Shown here: in pieces, positions 43,001 to 56,262 of the stretch
Numbering within the stretch: the stretch's first letter is position 1
Layout: the number at the start of each line of letters is the position of its first letter
Assembly: GCF_963678635.1 (NCBI RefSeq)
Contig: NC_087068.1
Coordinates: forward strand, 5,045,079-5,109,078
Direction: 5' to 3'
Origin: Symsagittifera roscoffensis
Taxonomy: Eukaryota > Xenacoelomorpha > Acoela > Convolutidae
DNA: 64,000 nucleotides
The notes under the pieces: generated by a model
The model's input: the letters and a program-made list of their open reading frames with translations, nothing else
Databases searched by the model: none
What the model was told of the DNA's origin: nothing
Program-made: the position numbers and the translations under genes

Positions 43001-46000
43001 CCTTTTGGATTTATAACCGGTTGACTTTATCTCCGCCATGAGAATGGGTGGCACCATCGCTATATCAGTTAACATTTTATCTGTGCCAGACAGTTGATAA
43101 TCACCTTGCCCCAAATCCATGACCTCCTCAACTCGTTTCCTTTTCGCTGAGTTAACAGATTTCATCGATATTTCTGAATCCACCTTCGTCTTTCCGACTC
43201 TCCTCGGCATCACTCTGCTGCCTAACTTTATTTTCATCGCATTGATTTTATCAATCACCAATTTTGATCGCATCGTCCCTCTCCTGGTTCTTGACAGATA
43301 CACCACCTCTCCTTCATCGTCCTGCGGTGTCATCTTGATGGGAGAATTCGCTTCACTTTCATCAGTGGCTGAGTCGATCAGCAACTCACTCAGTCTCCCT
43401 TCACACTCATCAAGCTTGTCAAGTACTTCTCTCATCAAGGGTTGGTTGAGACCCGTTTTCAGAATAGACTGGGTCCCATAGCTTTGAACCACGGTCCAGA
43501 CTTCTTCCATAAATGCCACTCTGTCCAGTTTGCATCCCGTCCTACTCTCGTGGTCGCGGTGATGTACTTCCCATTCTTCTTCGGGCAGCGTTCCCAAGAA
43601 AGGTACTCTGGCTGAGGCCTCTATTCTTCTCCTCCGAGGTGATTCCATGAGGATTCTCTGGTCGTTATTTCTTGAACTGCCAGGAGAGCTGCTCTCCGGC
43701 AAATTCCGTTTCATTTCCATAAAGGCTGACGGAGGCTCCAGTGTCGAGATGCCTTCATCCGCTGGCTCAGTCGTTTCCAACGTATCTGCATTGTTCTCAA
43801 GATCACTGAAGATATTGAAATCCAGGCTGGATGTTCCTCCTGTCGATGCCCTGTCGTCTTCCCCACCAGCTTGATCCTGTTGCATGGGTTCTTCGGTTTG
43901 ACGGCTTCCACCCTGTCCGTCATCTCCTTCTGAATTATCCCTGTTCGAGGTCGATGGTCCTTGCTCGTCATTGTCGGCTTCTTCCTGGAATCTCGGTATG
44001 AGCAATGTACCGGCCGATTTATCTTCCTCTTCTCCATGGACCACTTTGATTTCTTCGCAGCCGAAGGGTGCTAGGAAGGTTCTCGTCTGCAGTATTCCTC
44101 CCATTTTCATCTCCTGTTTTACACTAGTCAGGATTAATGAGGCTTCAGGCAATTCGGTCCTGCCTCTCATCCTCATCGGAGCTAAACCTAACCCCTTCCA
44201 TTCCTCATCAAATCTTCCAGGCTTGGGAGTCGCGGCGTTGCTTATTCGCCTTCTCGTCGCTTGATCCGTGTATGCAAATCGTCTGTATTGTAACACGGTG
44301 GCATTTCTCCCTACAAAGTATGGATCCATCGTTCCCACGAAATTCCCTACTCTCCTTTTATTGGTTTCGAATGCTCTCAACCTAGGAGTTTGTACCACGG
44401 AGACTGCTCCGAGCAACATCCTTCTTATCAGAGTGAATTCAGGGATTGCCTCCGGCAGCTTCTTGTAATCGCCCCAGTCCTTCGTCTCTTCTCTCACTTT
44501 GTGATATACTGCAGTGAGACGAGGCACTCTGGTTATTTCACCATTCGTTTTATCATAGGGTCTCAGATTCCAAAGCTTTGGAAACACCTCGATGTGTCCT
44601 CTTTCTACTTCTCCCATGCGATCACGGAAGTGATCGTCAAAATTGATGACTGTCATCTCTGGCTCCGATATTTTCGCAAATAACAGATCTTCACTCATGA
44701 GCTCCCGCAATGTGTGCTGCTCACATCAGTTCAGTGTACTACCGTCCACTGCCGATATGAGGTTCAGGTGCAGCACCGACCTCCTATATGCTTCCTCTTT
44801 AACGTCAGGGAACGCAAACGTGACTGCTTGTCCATAGATCACTGTCACGAACTCCGTGACTCCTCTGATCAGCGCCAAGGGATCGGTTCTCATAGCCAAA
44901 CTCAGATCGGTTAACAGCGGCATGCCTCCAACATGTCGTCTAACATCCTCCTCTCTTTCAATCGTCTCGTCTTCTCCCGTTCCAAAGCGATTTTGTTGTA
45001 AGAGATACAGGATAAGAGTGTGTCTCAGGTCTCTTATCTTGTTCCACGAGTCCGTGGATTTCTTCATATCCAAGTTCCTCACTCTCTCTTTCATCTCCTC
45101 TGGACAACGTGCCAGTTTCATTAGTCCTCCCAAGTTTCCGTGGGTAATTGAAATCAATGTCAGAAGTCCGTCTAGCCGCAGGTTCTGGATTCCATCGGTG
45201 AGCAGCATCGCCGGTCCTTTCACGAAGCTCTCCGCTCCGAATGTCACGAACAAAGCTATTAGTTCCACTATCGATACTTTCACTACTGCTTGGAGGAATT
45301 CTTTTATCAAATAGTGCGAGACTTTCGGGTAAACTTTTGCCAAGAAGGACGAGGTCCATCCAGCTCCCAACCCTTCTAGCATGCTGTCTGTCCTTTCAAA
45401 GCCCTCCTGTCCTTTCACTTCCTGGGTCCAGAAGGTTTCCAGAGTAATCTGACACATTCTGTTTACAAACTCAGCGGTCTTTTCTCCGGCATTTTCCGCC
45501 AGGTTCACCTCCTTCAACAAGTAGGCATGTATCTTTGTGATCATCACGGGGCCTTGCTCAAAAGCATCTGCACCCCATGCCGCTACTCTAGGGTTCAGAT
45601 GTAGCCACTGGTTGGCTTCCGGCTTGGTTCTCAGAACCATCGCCTCCAGGTGAGCTCTCGTCTCTAGTGAATTTTTCCTTCTTGTGTCTTCACCTGCCAC
45701 TTCCATTGCTCGGAACCATAAGTCGTTGGACATTGCCGCAATCACTCGATGGTCGTCGTCTATTCCCGGTTTCAGTTTGAGCTGTCGACTGAAATTGGAC
45801 AGTTCCAACCCCAGCACCTCGTCCCACACTAACATGTGTAGCGCGTGGTCCTTGAATCCTCTCATCGCGTTTGAGATATCTGACCATACTGCAGGCAGTT
45901 CAGCCTTAAGTGGTCTCAGGTTCTCCATTTCTATCATGCGATTCGGGGCTGATATGATCACATCATATTTTCCTTCCGAAAGTAAGGCCACAATCGCATA

Positions 46001-46858
46001 CACAAATTTCATTCCATCCGGGGGATGTGCATATCCCGGAGACAACGCGAATACTACTCTTAGTGTCACTTTATTGAATCACCCCTCTTTCGTCGCGTCC
46101 ACCACTTCACCCATCGACTCAAGGATATCTTTTATCGCTGGCCATACAGCGTTCTCTGCTGTTGTAGGATCTCTGAGTCTGCTCAGAAAACCTCTACTGT
46201 GTAGATGGTCATTGATGCCAGCAAACACAATCGTAATTGGGTTCATGTCCGTCTGCCTTTTTACCCCTATAGCCAAAGATACCGATTGCAGTAGGTCCAG
46301 GTCGACCGCTGCAAACATTATGACGTCCGGCCAAAATAAAGACTTGGAGGTGTACACAAACTCTGAATTCGCTACTACCATAATCTTGGCCTTCCTCATC
46401 TCTGCTTTGTCATAGGCGGCGAAGATGGTCTCATCTTTCTTTATCGCTGTCAATCCGCCATATCTCTGGGCATCACCATCTTGGTTCACTAGTTTTGGGT
46501 ACACTCTTTCCTTCACATGACCAGGTGGTGTCGTCAGCTGCCTGAATATCTTCACGTGTTGTCCAATCGGCGCTCTCGTCGTCAGGAATCTTCCTGGTCT
46601 CTCTTCACGATTCCCCTTATCATGATTCAGTCTCACATCTTGCAACGGTCTCGCATTCACTGGTCCCATCGTGTTGTTAGAGGTCAGTCCCTCCAAGTCA
46701 GCAAATCTCAAGGCCGTCGTGGAGCTGAAATTTATGCTAGCGGCTAACAACCAGTCTACGCCGGTTATCGAGTACAATCTGTTGACGGATAGCGTCGCTC
46801 CATTCAGCATACTCCTTGCATCTTCGATGAAGCTTACTCTCTGGAGATCCAGCTTCAT
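40032..46858 (-). pseudogene. Element B ORF3 remnant
   Basis: The ORF3 protein of element A is present end to end but in five open pieces: 46079-46858, 44726-46069, 42308-44710, 41372-42301 and 40032-41549. Breaks come from small indels and stop changes, for example near 46070, 44715, 42305 and 41400-41540, where two pieces overlap in different frames. The first Met of A's ORF3 is lost (ATA). It retains FAGINDHLHSRG and the Cys-rich C-terminus. It cannot make the full protein. Confidence 0.9.
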
Positions 46859-46879
46859 TAGTTCGTCTTTGTATATATG

Positions 46880-48967
46880 CTAGGGAGACGGCTTGGGTCT
46901 TAACCATATCAATGAGCCTCTGCTCGGTCTCTCCTCCCGACTGGTACTTGTCGTGTTCGATCTAGTGTCCGATCTAGATGTGCCTGCTGTCTCTTCGATT
47001 GGGTTGACAGGTCCTATTCTTCTCCTAGGATGAATGGTCCTCCTCATCGGTGCTTCTCCCAATTGATCCTGTACGTCTGTCCTTTGACCTGGTTCGCTGG
47101 AGCTTTGTTGCCTGTAGTTCGTGACGGCCGGGACCGTACCCAAGCGCGTTTCCAGGCTAGGAGGCACAAAGGTGGTAATCACCGCATCACTCACTGTTCC
47201 TTCTTCCTTCAGCACTCCTGTGTCAAAGAGTTCTGCTTCCAGCTCGTCCAACCGCTCTTGGAAGACTCGATTCAACCAAGCTTGTCCTTCGATACTGTCG
47301 AAGTGGATGCCGTCCGTGGTCAGTCTGGCCTGATCCATGGCTCTCAACTCATGTTCGATGTCCATGAGGATCATTCTTCCGGCGTTTCGACTTGCGAGGT
47401 TCCTCAAGATGTTATTCCACCTGACGACTCCCTCGTTGTGCCTTCTTCCTGATGCTGTCAAGCTTCTCGCGTTCATTGGCACAGTGCAAACGGTCAGTAC
47501 CGCGCAATTGAACTTCTGCCAGAGGGTCGTAAACAGACACACCATCATTGACTCCCATAGTGCTTCCTGCTCGTCTGAACCTCTGGAGATGTCATTCGTC
47601 CCAACTAAGATCATCACATTGGGAATCCTCCCTGGATTCATCAGTTCCACCATCCGATATAATTGGGCTATCGTCGCGCCTCCAAAGGCCATCACCGTGG
47701 TGACCCACGAGGTGCTCAAATTCGGGAGCACTCTGACCAAGCTGTCTCCCAGTATGAGATGTCCCGAGTGGTGGTTGCTGCAGGTTTACAGCGGGCTCCA
47801 GGTAGCTCGATTGAAGCAGGCCCTCGGATCTGTCTCCGGGACTCCCGTAAAATTATATTTCAATTGATTATTCTTTTGCACGTCTATTATGCGAGACACT
47901 TTCTTCGCTGGCATCTTCCGTACTTTCCTCTCTGGGATTCTCGAGCTCCCCATGAGTGGTGTCAAGTTACTTATCCCCTGTCTGATCACGGTCTGGGAGA
48001 GTTGTACTCTGCCCGTGTCGTCAATCGTTCCATAGGGTGCAGTCACCCCGGAACCTGGCGCATTCTTGTTAGCGACCAGTCGTCCAGCTGTCTCTATCAG
48101 TTTCCTCACTGTCTGTTTTACGACGGGATCACCCAAGGTGTCACTAGGATCCGGGATTGTTACTCGATTTGTCTCTGCTGGGAGATGTGTCTCCGTTGTT
48201 TGACTCATTTCTCGAGGCGTCAAGAGCTCCATCGGGGACTGCCCACGAGGAATATCCCTTGCAGGTATCACTTTCTCCACGGCCGTTGTCAACGCCACCT
48301 GCTCCGATCGCTCTTTGTATTCCTGCCTTAAGCGCTCAATCTCTTGACCGTGCTTTTTGTTGCAGTCTTCAAACAACTTTCTCCACATGTCCCGATCTTC
48401 CTCCATCTGGAGCATGCTTCTGGTCATCTCGTCCAGCTCCTTCTTTGTACTTTTCAGCTCATCGTTCATCTCATCCAGATCTTGCATGGTTTGGTTCGTC
48501 TGAACCTTCTGTGCTACTTTCGCCCTTTTTGGTGGCACAGCTGCTCTCAGTGGTGAACCAGACGAGGTCGCCTCGCTGTTCATCTCCCGATGCATTCTCG
48601 TCAACCCAGGTTTGGGCTTGGAGGGCATTGGCATCTCACCTGGTTGGTAAGTCCTAGAACTTCCCAATCCAGGCTCATTCGCCAAGTCACTCCCTGAGAG
48701 AGCCCCGTTTCTCCACCTCATCACTCTCATGTTCGGGCGGTCTAGTACTCCTCTTTCTCCATATGCTGCCATCAACAGGACTTCCGTGGGGCGGTCTCCA
48801 CGGTTGTCGTGCCCCAAGATGTTGATCAGGGCGGTCAGCAACATGACTACCTCTGGGTCCTCCAGAGCGAAGTCTCGATTGATCAGCCGACGATAGATCG
48901 CATCTATCATCGGTCCTACATATGCCTCTGCCAGGTCCATCAATTCATCCAAGTTGAAGTTGTCCAT
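46880..48967 (-). pseudogene. Element B ORF2 remnant (SGNH-type hydrolase)
   Basis: Two pieces, 47786-48967 (N-terminal region and coiled coil) and 46880-47740 (most of the hydrolase domain, GTNDIS and TTDGIHFD kept). The frame break lies near 47740-47820, around the block I serine region. A 10-bp insertion at the 3' end removes the TGATG overlap and extends the frame. Confidence 0.9.
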
Positions 48968-49376
48968 TCTATTCTTTCAAGTTTGATTCGGTTTGATTCC
49001 AAAGTTTTGACTCAAGTGAGTAATTAAATGATCAATCAGGATCTAGAAAAGAAGTCACAAATATCACACTTGTCTGTTTCACCTTAACATATCTCGTTAA
49101 AATTTGCTTAAAAATAGTTCAGATAAAAAGATATTTATCCTAAAATTTATTAAAATCAATTGGTTTCTAAAATTTTGGAATTCGACCTAAGATTGGACAG
49201 TCCAAACTTTGGATCTATTTCTAAGATCATCATTTAGTTGTTCATGGTCACTAACCCTACTTACCCATGATCTTAATAACATAACATAACACATAACATA
49301 ACATAACATAACATAACACACACATCACATATTACATACAACTCAGTCTTTGGCCTAACACCCTCTCGCACATCAC
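48968..49376 (-). other. Element B spacer before ORF2
   Basis: Keeps the donor-like and acceptor-like sites seen in element A (near 49271 and 49050) and an (ATAAC)n-type microsatellite at about 49277-49320. No gene. Confidence 0.6.
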
Positions 49377-52300
49377 TCAGCCTATACTTAAGTAATATTT
49401 CTTATGTAGATATACTTGTATGTTCGTATCAGAGAATATCACGTGTACAAGTGCGTACAATTCCCGAGGATGCAGTCTTCCTCTGTTTGGATCGTACACT
49501 GGAAGCGAGAGCTCCTTCACGTCCATCTCCACAAGGAAGTCCCTCAGCCTCGTCAAGGACAAGACTAGGTTCTCCGGTTCTACGTGCTGCTTCTCCGTCG
49601 CCCTCGTTACCAAGAAGGATAAGTATTTTCCCGGTATCTGCGACGACGCCGGAGGTAAGGCTGCTACGCCCCCTATCCCTGGTCTTTGCTTTCAAAGGAA
49701 CTCCACGTTTTTGTATTCTCTCTTAAAATCTGCCGCTAGCGCTGTCCTAAAACTCATGTCTGCGGTGATTGCTATCGCACATGTTCTGTTTGTGAGTATG
49801 AAATCACTGTCCGTTAGTATTATGTTACTTGAATATTCATTTGGTAAGTTAAAATATGACTCAACCACCCTGCCTATGTCAGGTTTCTTAGGTTCTTCGC
49901 CTGTTTCTGCTTCTAAGTCTCCTGTTTCTCTTGCTATTCTTAATTTTTTTATTATCAAGTTTTCAGTGTGGGTAAGTCCTACCCCCACTCCCCGGACAAA
50001 AATATCCATCGACGTCCCCGTCGATCGCATACCGGGTATCAAGTCGAGGTTAGAAGCTGGAATGAGTAGTCGTCCTTCCTGGGCAGCCCAGGAAGGATCA
50101 TCTCGTTCGGTCTTGATGTATTTCATGCTTTCACGATCTACGTCTTGAATCGTGACGCTTTTCTCCTCAGGATCCAAGGTCGTTTCATTCAGCCGTTCTA
50201 AGACACGCAGGTTCGTCAAGTCTTGTTCACATGACTGCTGTTGCTCGACGTCGAATTCTACCTCGGGTTTCGACCAGTCGTCAACCCACTCATTGTCGTG
50301 ATCATCGACTATGTCAATGTCTTGTGACACAGTTATTTCCTCTAGACCCACTACTTCCTCCACTATCTTCTTCAGATCTATCCTATCCACTACAAAGTCG
50401 TCACCGTAAGGATTGTATTTCTTTCTTGGTCTCATCCCATCCTTCTGACGAGTCTGTATGGTGAACGGAAGAACCGGTTCCAAGTTCTTGGGAACCTCTA
50501 TCTGTTCGGGATCCTGCCAATCTTCCTCTGCATAGGGTAAGGTTTCATCGTCCGCTTCGATCTGTTCGTTTGGATCCAGGTCCAGCGGTCTATCCGTACC
50601 TTCCTCTACGGCTTCATTTCCATCGTTCTTCTCCCTGGTGCCTTTTTCATTGACCTCACAAGCAGGATTCATAATTAGATAATCCTCTTCTTCCATGTCT
50701 GCAGGTATACACCAGTCTTCTGTCGATGGATTGTGTGGCTTGATGTTCTGGTAGTGCGCGGCTCGGCCAGTACTCAGTCTATAAAAGCGTCCCTCCTGGT
50801 GCACCTCTGTAATCATGAAGGGTCCCCTCCACTTTTTTAGGAGCTTCTTTGTCCCTTTCGGTGGTATAACGTTCTGAAATACCCATACGTAGTCTCCCAC
50901 CGAGTAAGCCTTTGCACCAGCTGCTTTCTTGTCGAATTTTTTCCTCTGCCCTGCCTGTGCCTGCTGAGTATTTCGTCTACACAAATCGTTCAACTCCTGT
51001 TGGCGTCTGATCACATCCCTCACGTAGACCTGTGGGGATGTTTTCTTTCCCTCATATTCTGAGTAGAAGAAGGTTAAGGGTAAAGACTTTTCGTGTCCAG
51101 TTAGCATCATGTGTGGACTGACTCCAGTGGTGGAGTGTTGCGTGCTGTTATATGCTCCCATCACCTGTGGAAGGTATCTGTCCCAATCGGTCATGTACCT
51201 GGAACAACATACTCTCAGCATCGACACTAACGTCCTATTCTGTTTTTCCACTAAGCCATTCGTTTGAGGGTGGTATGTCGTGGAGTGAGCCTGAGCGACC
51301 TGTGAGCGTCTGATTAGCTCTTTCGTAAGCTCTCCTACGAAAGCTGTTCCATTATCCGATTGAAATGTCATCGGACAACCATGTCTTGCTATCCACGTAT
51401 TGATCAGGTGGTCGCATGTCTCTTCCGCCGAGGCAGTTATGCAGGGCACGGCCTCTGCGTACTTCGTGAAATGATCTATCATGACCAATACCTGATTGTA
51501 ACCACTATATGTCATGCATATCTTTTGGTGATCTATCTGCACCAACTCGTCGAATTCAGACGACTCGATCGATTGTAAAGGAAATCGCAAACTCCTTGGA
51601 TCCTTGACCTGTTGGCATGACAGACATGCTGTTACCCACTTCTCGCGTGCCTTTTTCATCCCAGGCCACTCAAAGCGCTTCAGGATCCTCTGATATACTT
51701 TGTCGATCCCCTGATGGCCCATCTGATCATGTGACCTGAATAATAGTTCTGTCTGATAGAGTTGCGGTAACACTATCGCGTTATACTTGTATAGGACTCT
51801 GTCTTCCTCCCTTCTTTTGCAAGCCACGATCCCGTCCTTGTTCAAATATAACCTCCCTTCCTTCTGCATGAAGTATTGTCTCAGGATGCGATAACTATCT
51901 TCCTCGAGGTCCCCTTTATCCGGAGAACCATTCTCGATCCACCTTTTCAGGTTGCTTGTCATGCGATCATTTCTCTGCGCCCTTAGAAGGTCCGAGAGTC
52001 TGTATCTCGCCTTCAAGTACGTCTTCATGACCCTCATCTGACTATTCAGCTCGTTGCGCTGATGTGTGTCTTCTTCCATCTTAACGCACCAAATCTTCGC
52101 CAACGGTTGTGTTTCTTGTTCAAACGGCAGAAGATCAGTCCTGACTACCTCTTTTTGCGGCAACAGGCTTATCGAGCGTTTCGATACCGCTATTGTCTCC
52201 AAGTCATCCGCTGCGTTGTCAAAGACTCTTTCGCTTGGTATAAGGTAGCGATCGCTGTCAGGATCCTGGTACACCTCTCTGTCCAGGTCCCTTGCCCGAG

Positions 52301-52379
52301 TTTCCACTAGTAGCGTGTGTATCGCCAGTTTTGACAGTTCTGATTCCGAGCTCGAATTCCTGTCTGAATAGGTGTCCAT
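49377..52379 (-). pseudogene. Element B integrase and macro-like domain
   Basis: The 49692-52379 frame (895 aa) carries the zinc-binding domain, DDE core, GPF module and acidic tail. It runs on through the position that is TGA in element A and into the macro-like domain. It stops at a TGA where A has a Trp codon. The C-terminal half of the macro-like domain follows in the same phase at 49377-49688. So B shows that integrase and macro-like domain belong to one frame. Confidence 0.88.
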
Positions 52380-52473
52380 TCCTGAGCTTCCTGAATTATC
52401 ATCCGTCGAAGAGTTGTGCTGGAGACTGCACGCTCCTCCAGATCATTCTGTGCTTTCTTCGCATCCATCTGAA

Positions 52474-53748
52474 CTACCCGGACAAAACCTTGTTCTCTAG
52501 GTCCTGTTTCTCATCAGGAATTTTCTCGTCTATCTCAGACTCCCCGGACAAGTTTTCTTGTCCCGGGTGTTGATCTTGTGATCGCTGGTTTTTCTCATCA
52601 TCCTTCTCCCCGGACAAATAGTCTTGCAGCAGATTTTGTTCTACCTCTTCACCCTCTTTACCCCGGTCCACAAAGGCGACGGTTTTCTTTCGCTTGCTAC
52701 TCCCCTGTTCTTTCTGTCCGTAAGAAGTACTGGTTAAAATCTCTTGGGGTATTGAGGATGCTAGTTGCTGAACTATTGTCCTACAATCCCTCTCGTTCTC
52801 TTCGTGCTGTCGTCTGGACGGCATGATCTTCACTTTCTCACTGACTGTTAGCGATGCCACTGCTGCTGTCCACTCGGGGTCATCTCTGGTCACTTCTCTT
52901 TCTAACAATCCACCCAGCATCCGCATCACTTGCGGTGTGACTTGCACCGTTTTATCCAATAATGAGAGGCTGTTTATGTTCATGCGAGAGAGTTCTTGCT
53001 GGACCAGGTTTGAGCGCAGCAACAGATCCAAGGGGACCGGGTCCTCCTTGGATAGGATCTTTATCTCGGCTGCTTTCTCTACAGGTAACTCAGGGTGCCC
53101 TGGAATTGGATGTCCAGACTTATCCAACCATCTCGTTAAGGGAAGCGCTTCATAAGTTTCTTTGTCCAGAAACGAGAATCCCTCCTTTATTTCCGCCTGA
53201 TTGGCCTGCTTCTGTTCCAATCTTTCATAGAACTCAGTTTTCTTGCTGAGGCTGTCATTATTCTGGTGTTTATCACGCATCCTATGTTCGATTATCATAT
53301 GGTAGCCATCCAATCTGACTATCCATCTACCAATATAACTCCGATCAATCGAGTAGGTCTTCAACCAGGATAACGCTCTGTTGTCCACGCGTAACTTGAA
53401 GGGAGCGCTCCCCAAGTATGCACGGTACTTTTCCACGAAGGTGACTACTGCAAACATTTCTGCTTTTGGTGCGCCATATTTCATCTCTGTGTCACTCAAG
53501 ACCTTGCTGCCGTATGAAATGGGACGGAGAACTGTTCTTCCGTTCCATTCTTGCTCTTGATGCAAGATTCCTGAGATGGCCACCACCGATGCGTCTGTGT
53601 CGAGAACATATATGCCCTTTTCTGTAGGCATGCCCAGCACTGGCGCTTCGCACAGTTCCCGCTTTATGTTCTCGAAAGCAACCTGTGCCTCATCGTTCCA
53701 TTCGAACTTTTTCCCCTTGTTGCGCATCAACTTCTGCATCGGATACAC
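52474..53748 (-). pseudogene. Element B RNase H segment
   Basis: Open frame of 424 residues covering RNase H (DTDAS, RVDNRALSW, DKHQN) and the downstream linker with two LSGE copies. It ends at a TAG created in the third copy of the GTCCGGGGAG motif. Upstream it is cut off from the reverse transcriptase by the foldback. Confidence 0.88.
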
Positions 53749-53867
53749 CTAAAAGTCCGCATATCCTTTTATGAATTCTCGGTAGTAATTGGCAAACCCT
53801 AGGAAGCTCAGGAGCTGTGTGTCCGTTCTGGGGTCTTTCTAAGTCAACACTGCTTCCACTGCTTCCG

Positions 53868-54352
53868 GTTTCAATCCAGCGTGGAAAGAAGCTTGGCTAC
53901 GCTTTGCCGATGAGGACCGACTATGAGGAGACACAAAACTTGAAGAAATATAGTGTGAAAGACTGTCCTTATCATGCCAATAAAGATAAAATTTTAAAGA
54001 GGATTAATGAATTAAAATCTGTTCATAAATTGTTTTCAATGAAATCCGAAACGGACGGCGGCTTATCAAGCTGCTCGAATTTTCCGGAACGCCCCTCGTC
54101 ATATGAACTGGAATCTGACAAACCGGTTTGCAGATTCCAACCAGTTTTCAACACAGTTTTGAAATCTCCCTCATCTATTTTCCCTTTTAAATGTTCTATC
54201 TCTGGCAAAACCGGTTTGTCAGATTCCAGTTCATATGACGAGGGGCGTTCCGGAAAATTCGAGCAGCTTGATAAGCCGTCGTCCGTTTCGGATTTCATTG
54301 AAAACAATTTATGAACAGATTTCAATTCATTAATCCTCTTTAAAATTTTATC
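53868..54352. repeat. Foldback rearrangement inside element B's reverse transcriptase
   Basis: 53868-54126 carries protease-RT linker sequence in the plus orientation. 54190-54352 carries part of the same sequence in the minus orientation, and the original lies at 54976-55290. The pair forms an inverted repeat with a spacer of about 60 bp. It replaces about 140 bp of reverse transcriptase coding sequence. Template switching during reverse transcription or repair would produce this. Confidence 0.85.
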
Positions 54353-56216
54353 TATGGTCTTCCAGGGTCGGTGTCGCTATGACTACGTCATCCACGTAGC
54401 ACATCACGAGATTCCCGTACTTCTTGGTCACTCTCGTCAAAGCCTGAGCCATCAGTCTTTGAAAAGTGGCCGTTGCATTGCACAAGCCGAAGGGCATCCT
54501 CTTCCACTGGTACAATCCCAATTCGCACGCGAATCCGGTTTTCTCTCTGTCCTTCTTCCGCAGAGGGAACTGCCAGAAGGCAGAACCAAATTCCAATGTG
54601 GTGAAGAACTTGGCATCACCAAGTTTAGATAGGCTCTCGTCTATTCGCGTTATCGGGTGCGCATCTTTTATCGTTACCGCGTTCAAGTAACGAAAGTCGC
54701 AACAAAATCTAAGCTGCCCTTTCTTTTTCGCCATTACTACCCCGCAAGCCCATGGCGATTTCGAGGGTTCTATCATGTCGTATTCAAGCAACATTTCTAG
54801 TTCCGCTCGGCACGCTTCCGATTTGTGTGGCGTCATTCGCCTTGCGCTTTTCCTATGGGGAACGGCGCCCTCTTCTAGTTCGATTTCGTGTTCGACGAAA
54901 TTACAGCAACCGATATCCGCCTTATGTTTTGAAAATTTATCTGCGTTCCGATTTAGGAGGTCCCGCAATTTTTTGAAATCTCCCTCATCTATTTTCCCTT
55001 TTAAATGTTCTATCTCTGGCAAAACCGGTTTGTCAGATTCCAGTTCATATGACGAGGGGCGTTCCGGAAAATTCGAGCAGCTTGATAAGCCGTCGTCCGG
55101 TTTCGGATTTCATTGAAAACAATTTATGAACAGATTTTAATTCATTAATCCTCTTTAAAATTTTATCTTTATTGGCATGATAAGGACAGTCTTTCACACT
55201 ATATTTCTTCAAGTTTTGTGTCTCCTCATAGTCGGTCCTCATCGGCAAAGCGTAGCCAAGCTTCTTTCCACGCTGGATTGAACCGTGGTGTCCAGTGTGT
55301 TCAACAACACACTGACACACAGTCCGTTTCGCGTTACCGAGAAGCTCCGGCCTAAAATCACCGAACTCTGACTATTTTGGATTCGGTACTAAGCAAACCT
55401 GTTTACTATCACTTAACGAATTCAAATTTCTCATTCTAAAAATTGCTACCACAGCTTGTCCTGGTTGTAGTTTACTTTTCTATCCAAAAAAAATTGGTAC
55501 CTTGTTTTCGTCTGTTATTATCCTATTAATTGGTCTCTTAACATACTTTCGGTCCGGGTTTCTAATCCGTATCAGACCGTTGTTTCAAGTCAATCATCAC
55601 GTCAAAATTCCTGACAAAATCTCTGCCCAGGATGAATAGGTCGGCGTCGTCCAGGTTCTCTACCACCAGGAAGCTCATCCAAAGATCTCGTCCTCCCATG
55701 TGGAGGACCGTTTTTGGTGTTCTTTCGGCTACGTAGATAGCTCCTCGATTGGCTGCGGCCAGTCGGAGATTCGTAGGAATCAGATCTTCCCGCGTGAAGC
55801 CCATTCTTTCCCAAGTTTTTATCGGCATCACACTCACTACCGCTCCTGTGTCCAGAAAGCCCTGTGACTCCGATTTTTGTTCCGTTGGTGTCGAGCAGAT
55901 GTGCTGTCACTTCTGCTTCATATTCAATGTGTACCGCGTCTTGTTCCATCATGGCGTCATGGCCTATCCTGCGGACTTTGAGTTCCTCTTCACCCAAATA
56001 GATCTGCCCCATGTGGTCATCATCTGTTGTTACATAAGTCCTGGTGTAGATACTGATTCCATCCACGTTCAGCAATATTTGATACGGCCCATAGACCTCC
56101 AGGTAGCGTCCATGAAGTTTCTTCATGCGAGGGCCACCCGTCGTTAGTAGTGCTCGCACAGCTCTCGACTCGGTGCGTGGCTCAACCTGCCTCAGATAAT
56201 CTGCATAGGTGTCCAA
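54348..56216 (-). pseudogene. Element B protease and reverse transcriptase segment
   Basis: Pieces at 55602-56216 and 55562-55837 cover the protease region in two frames. 55045-55320 covers the linker. 54348-55022 covers the reverse transcriptase fingers/palm with YVDD (element A has YLDD). The frame is lost where the foldback starts, just after LEDH. Not functional. Confidence 0.88.
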
Positions 56217-56262
56217 AATGCATCAAAGTGAACTCAGATGGTTCACTCAGATTTCTTATTAC

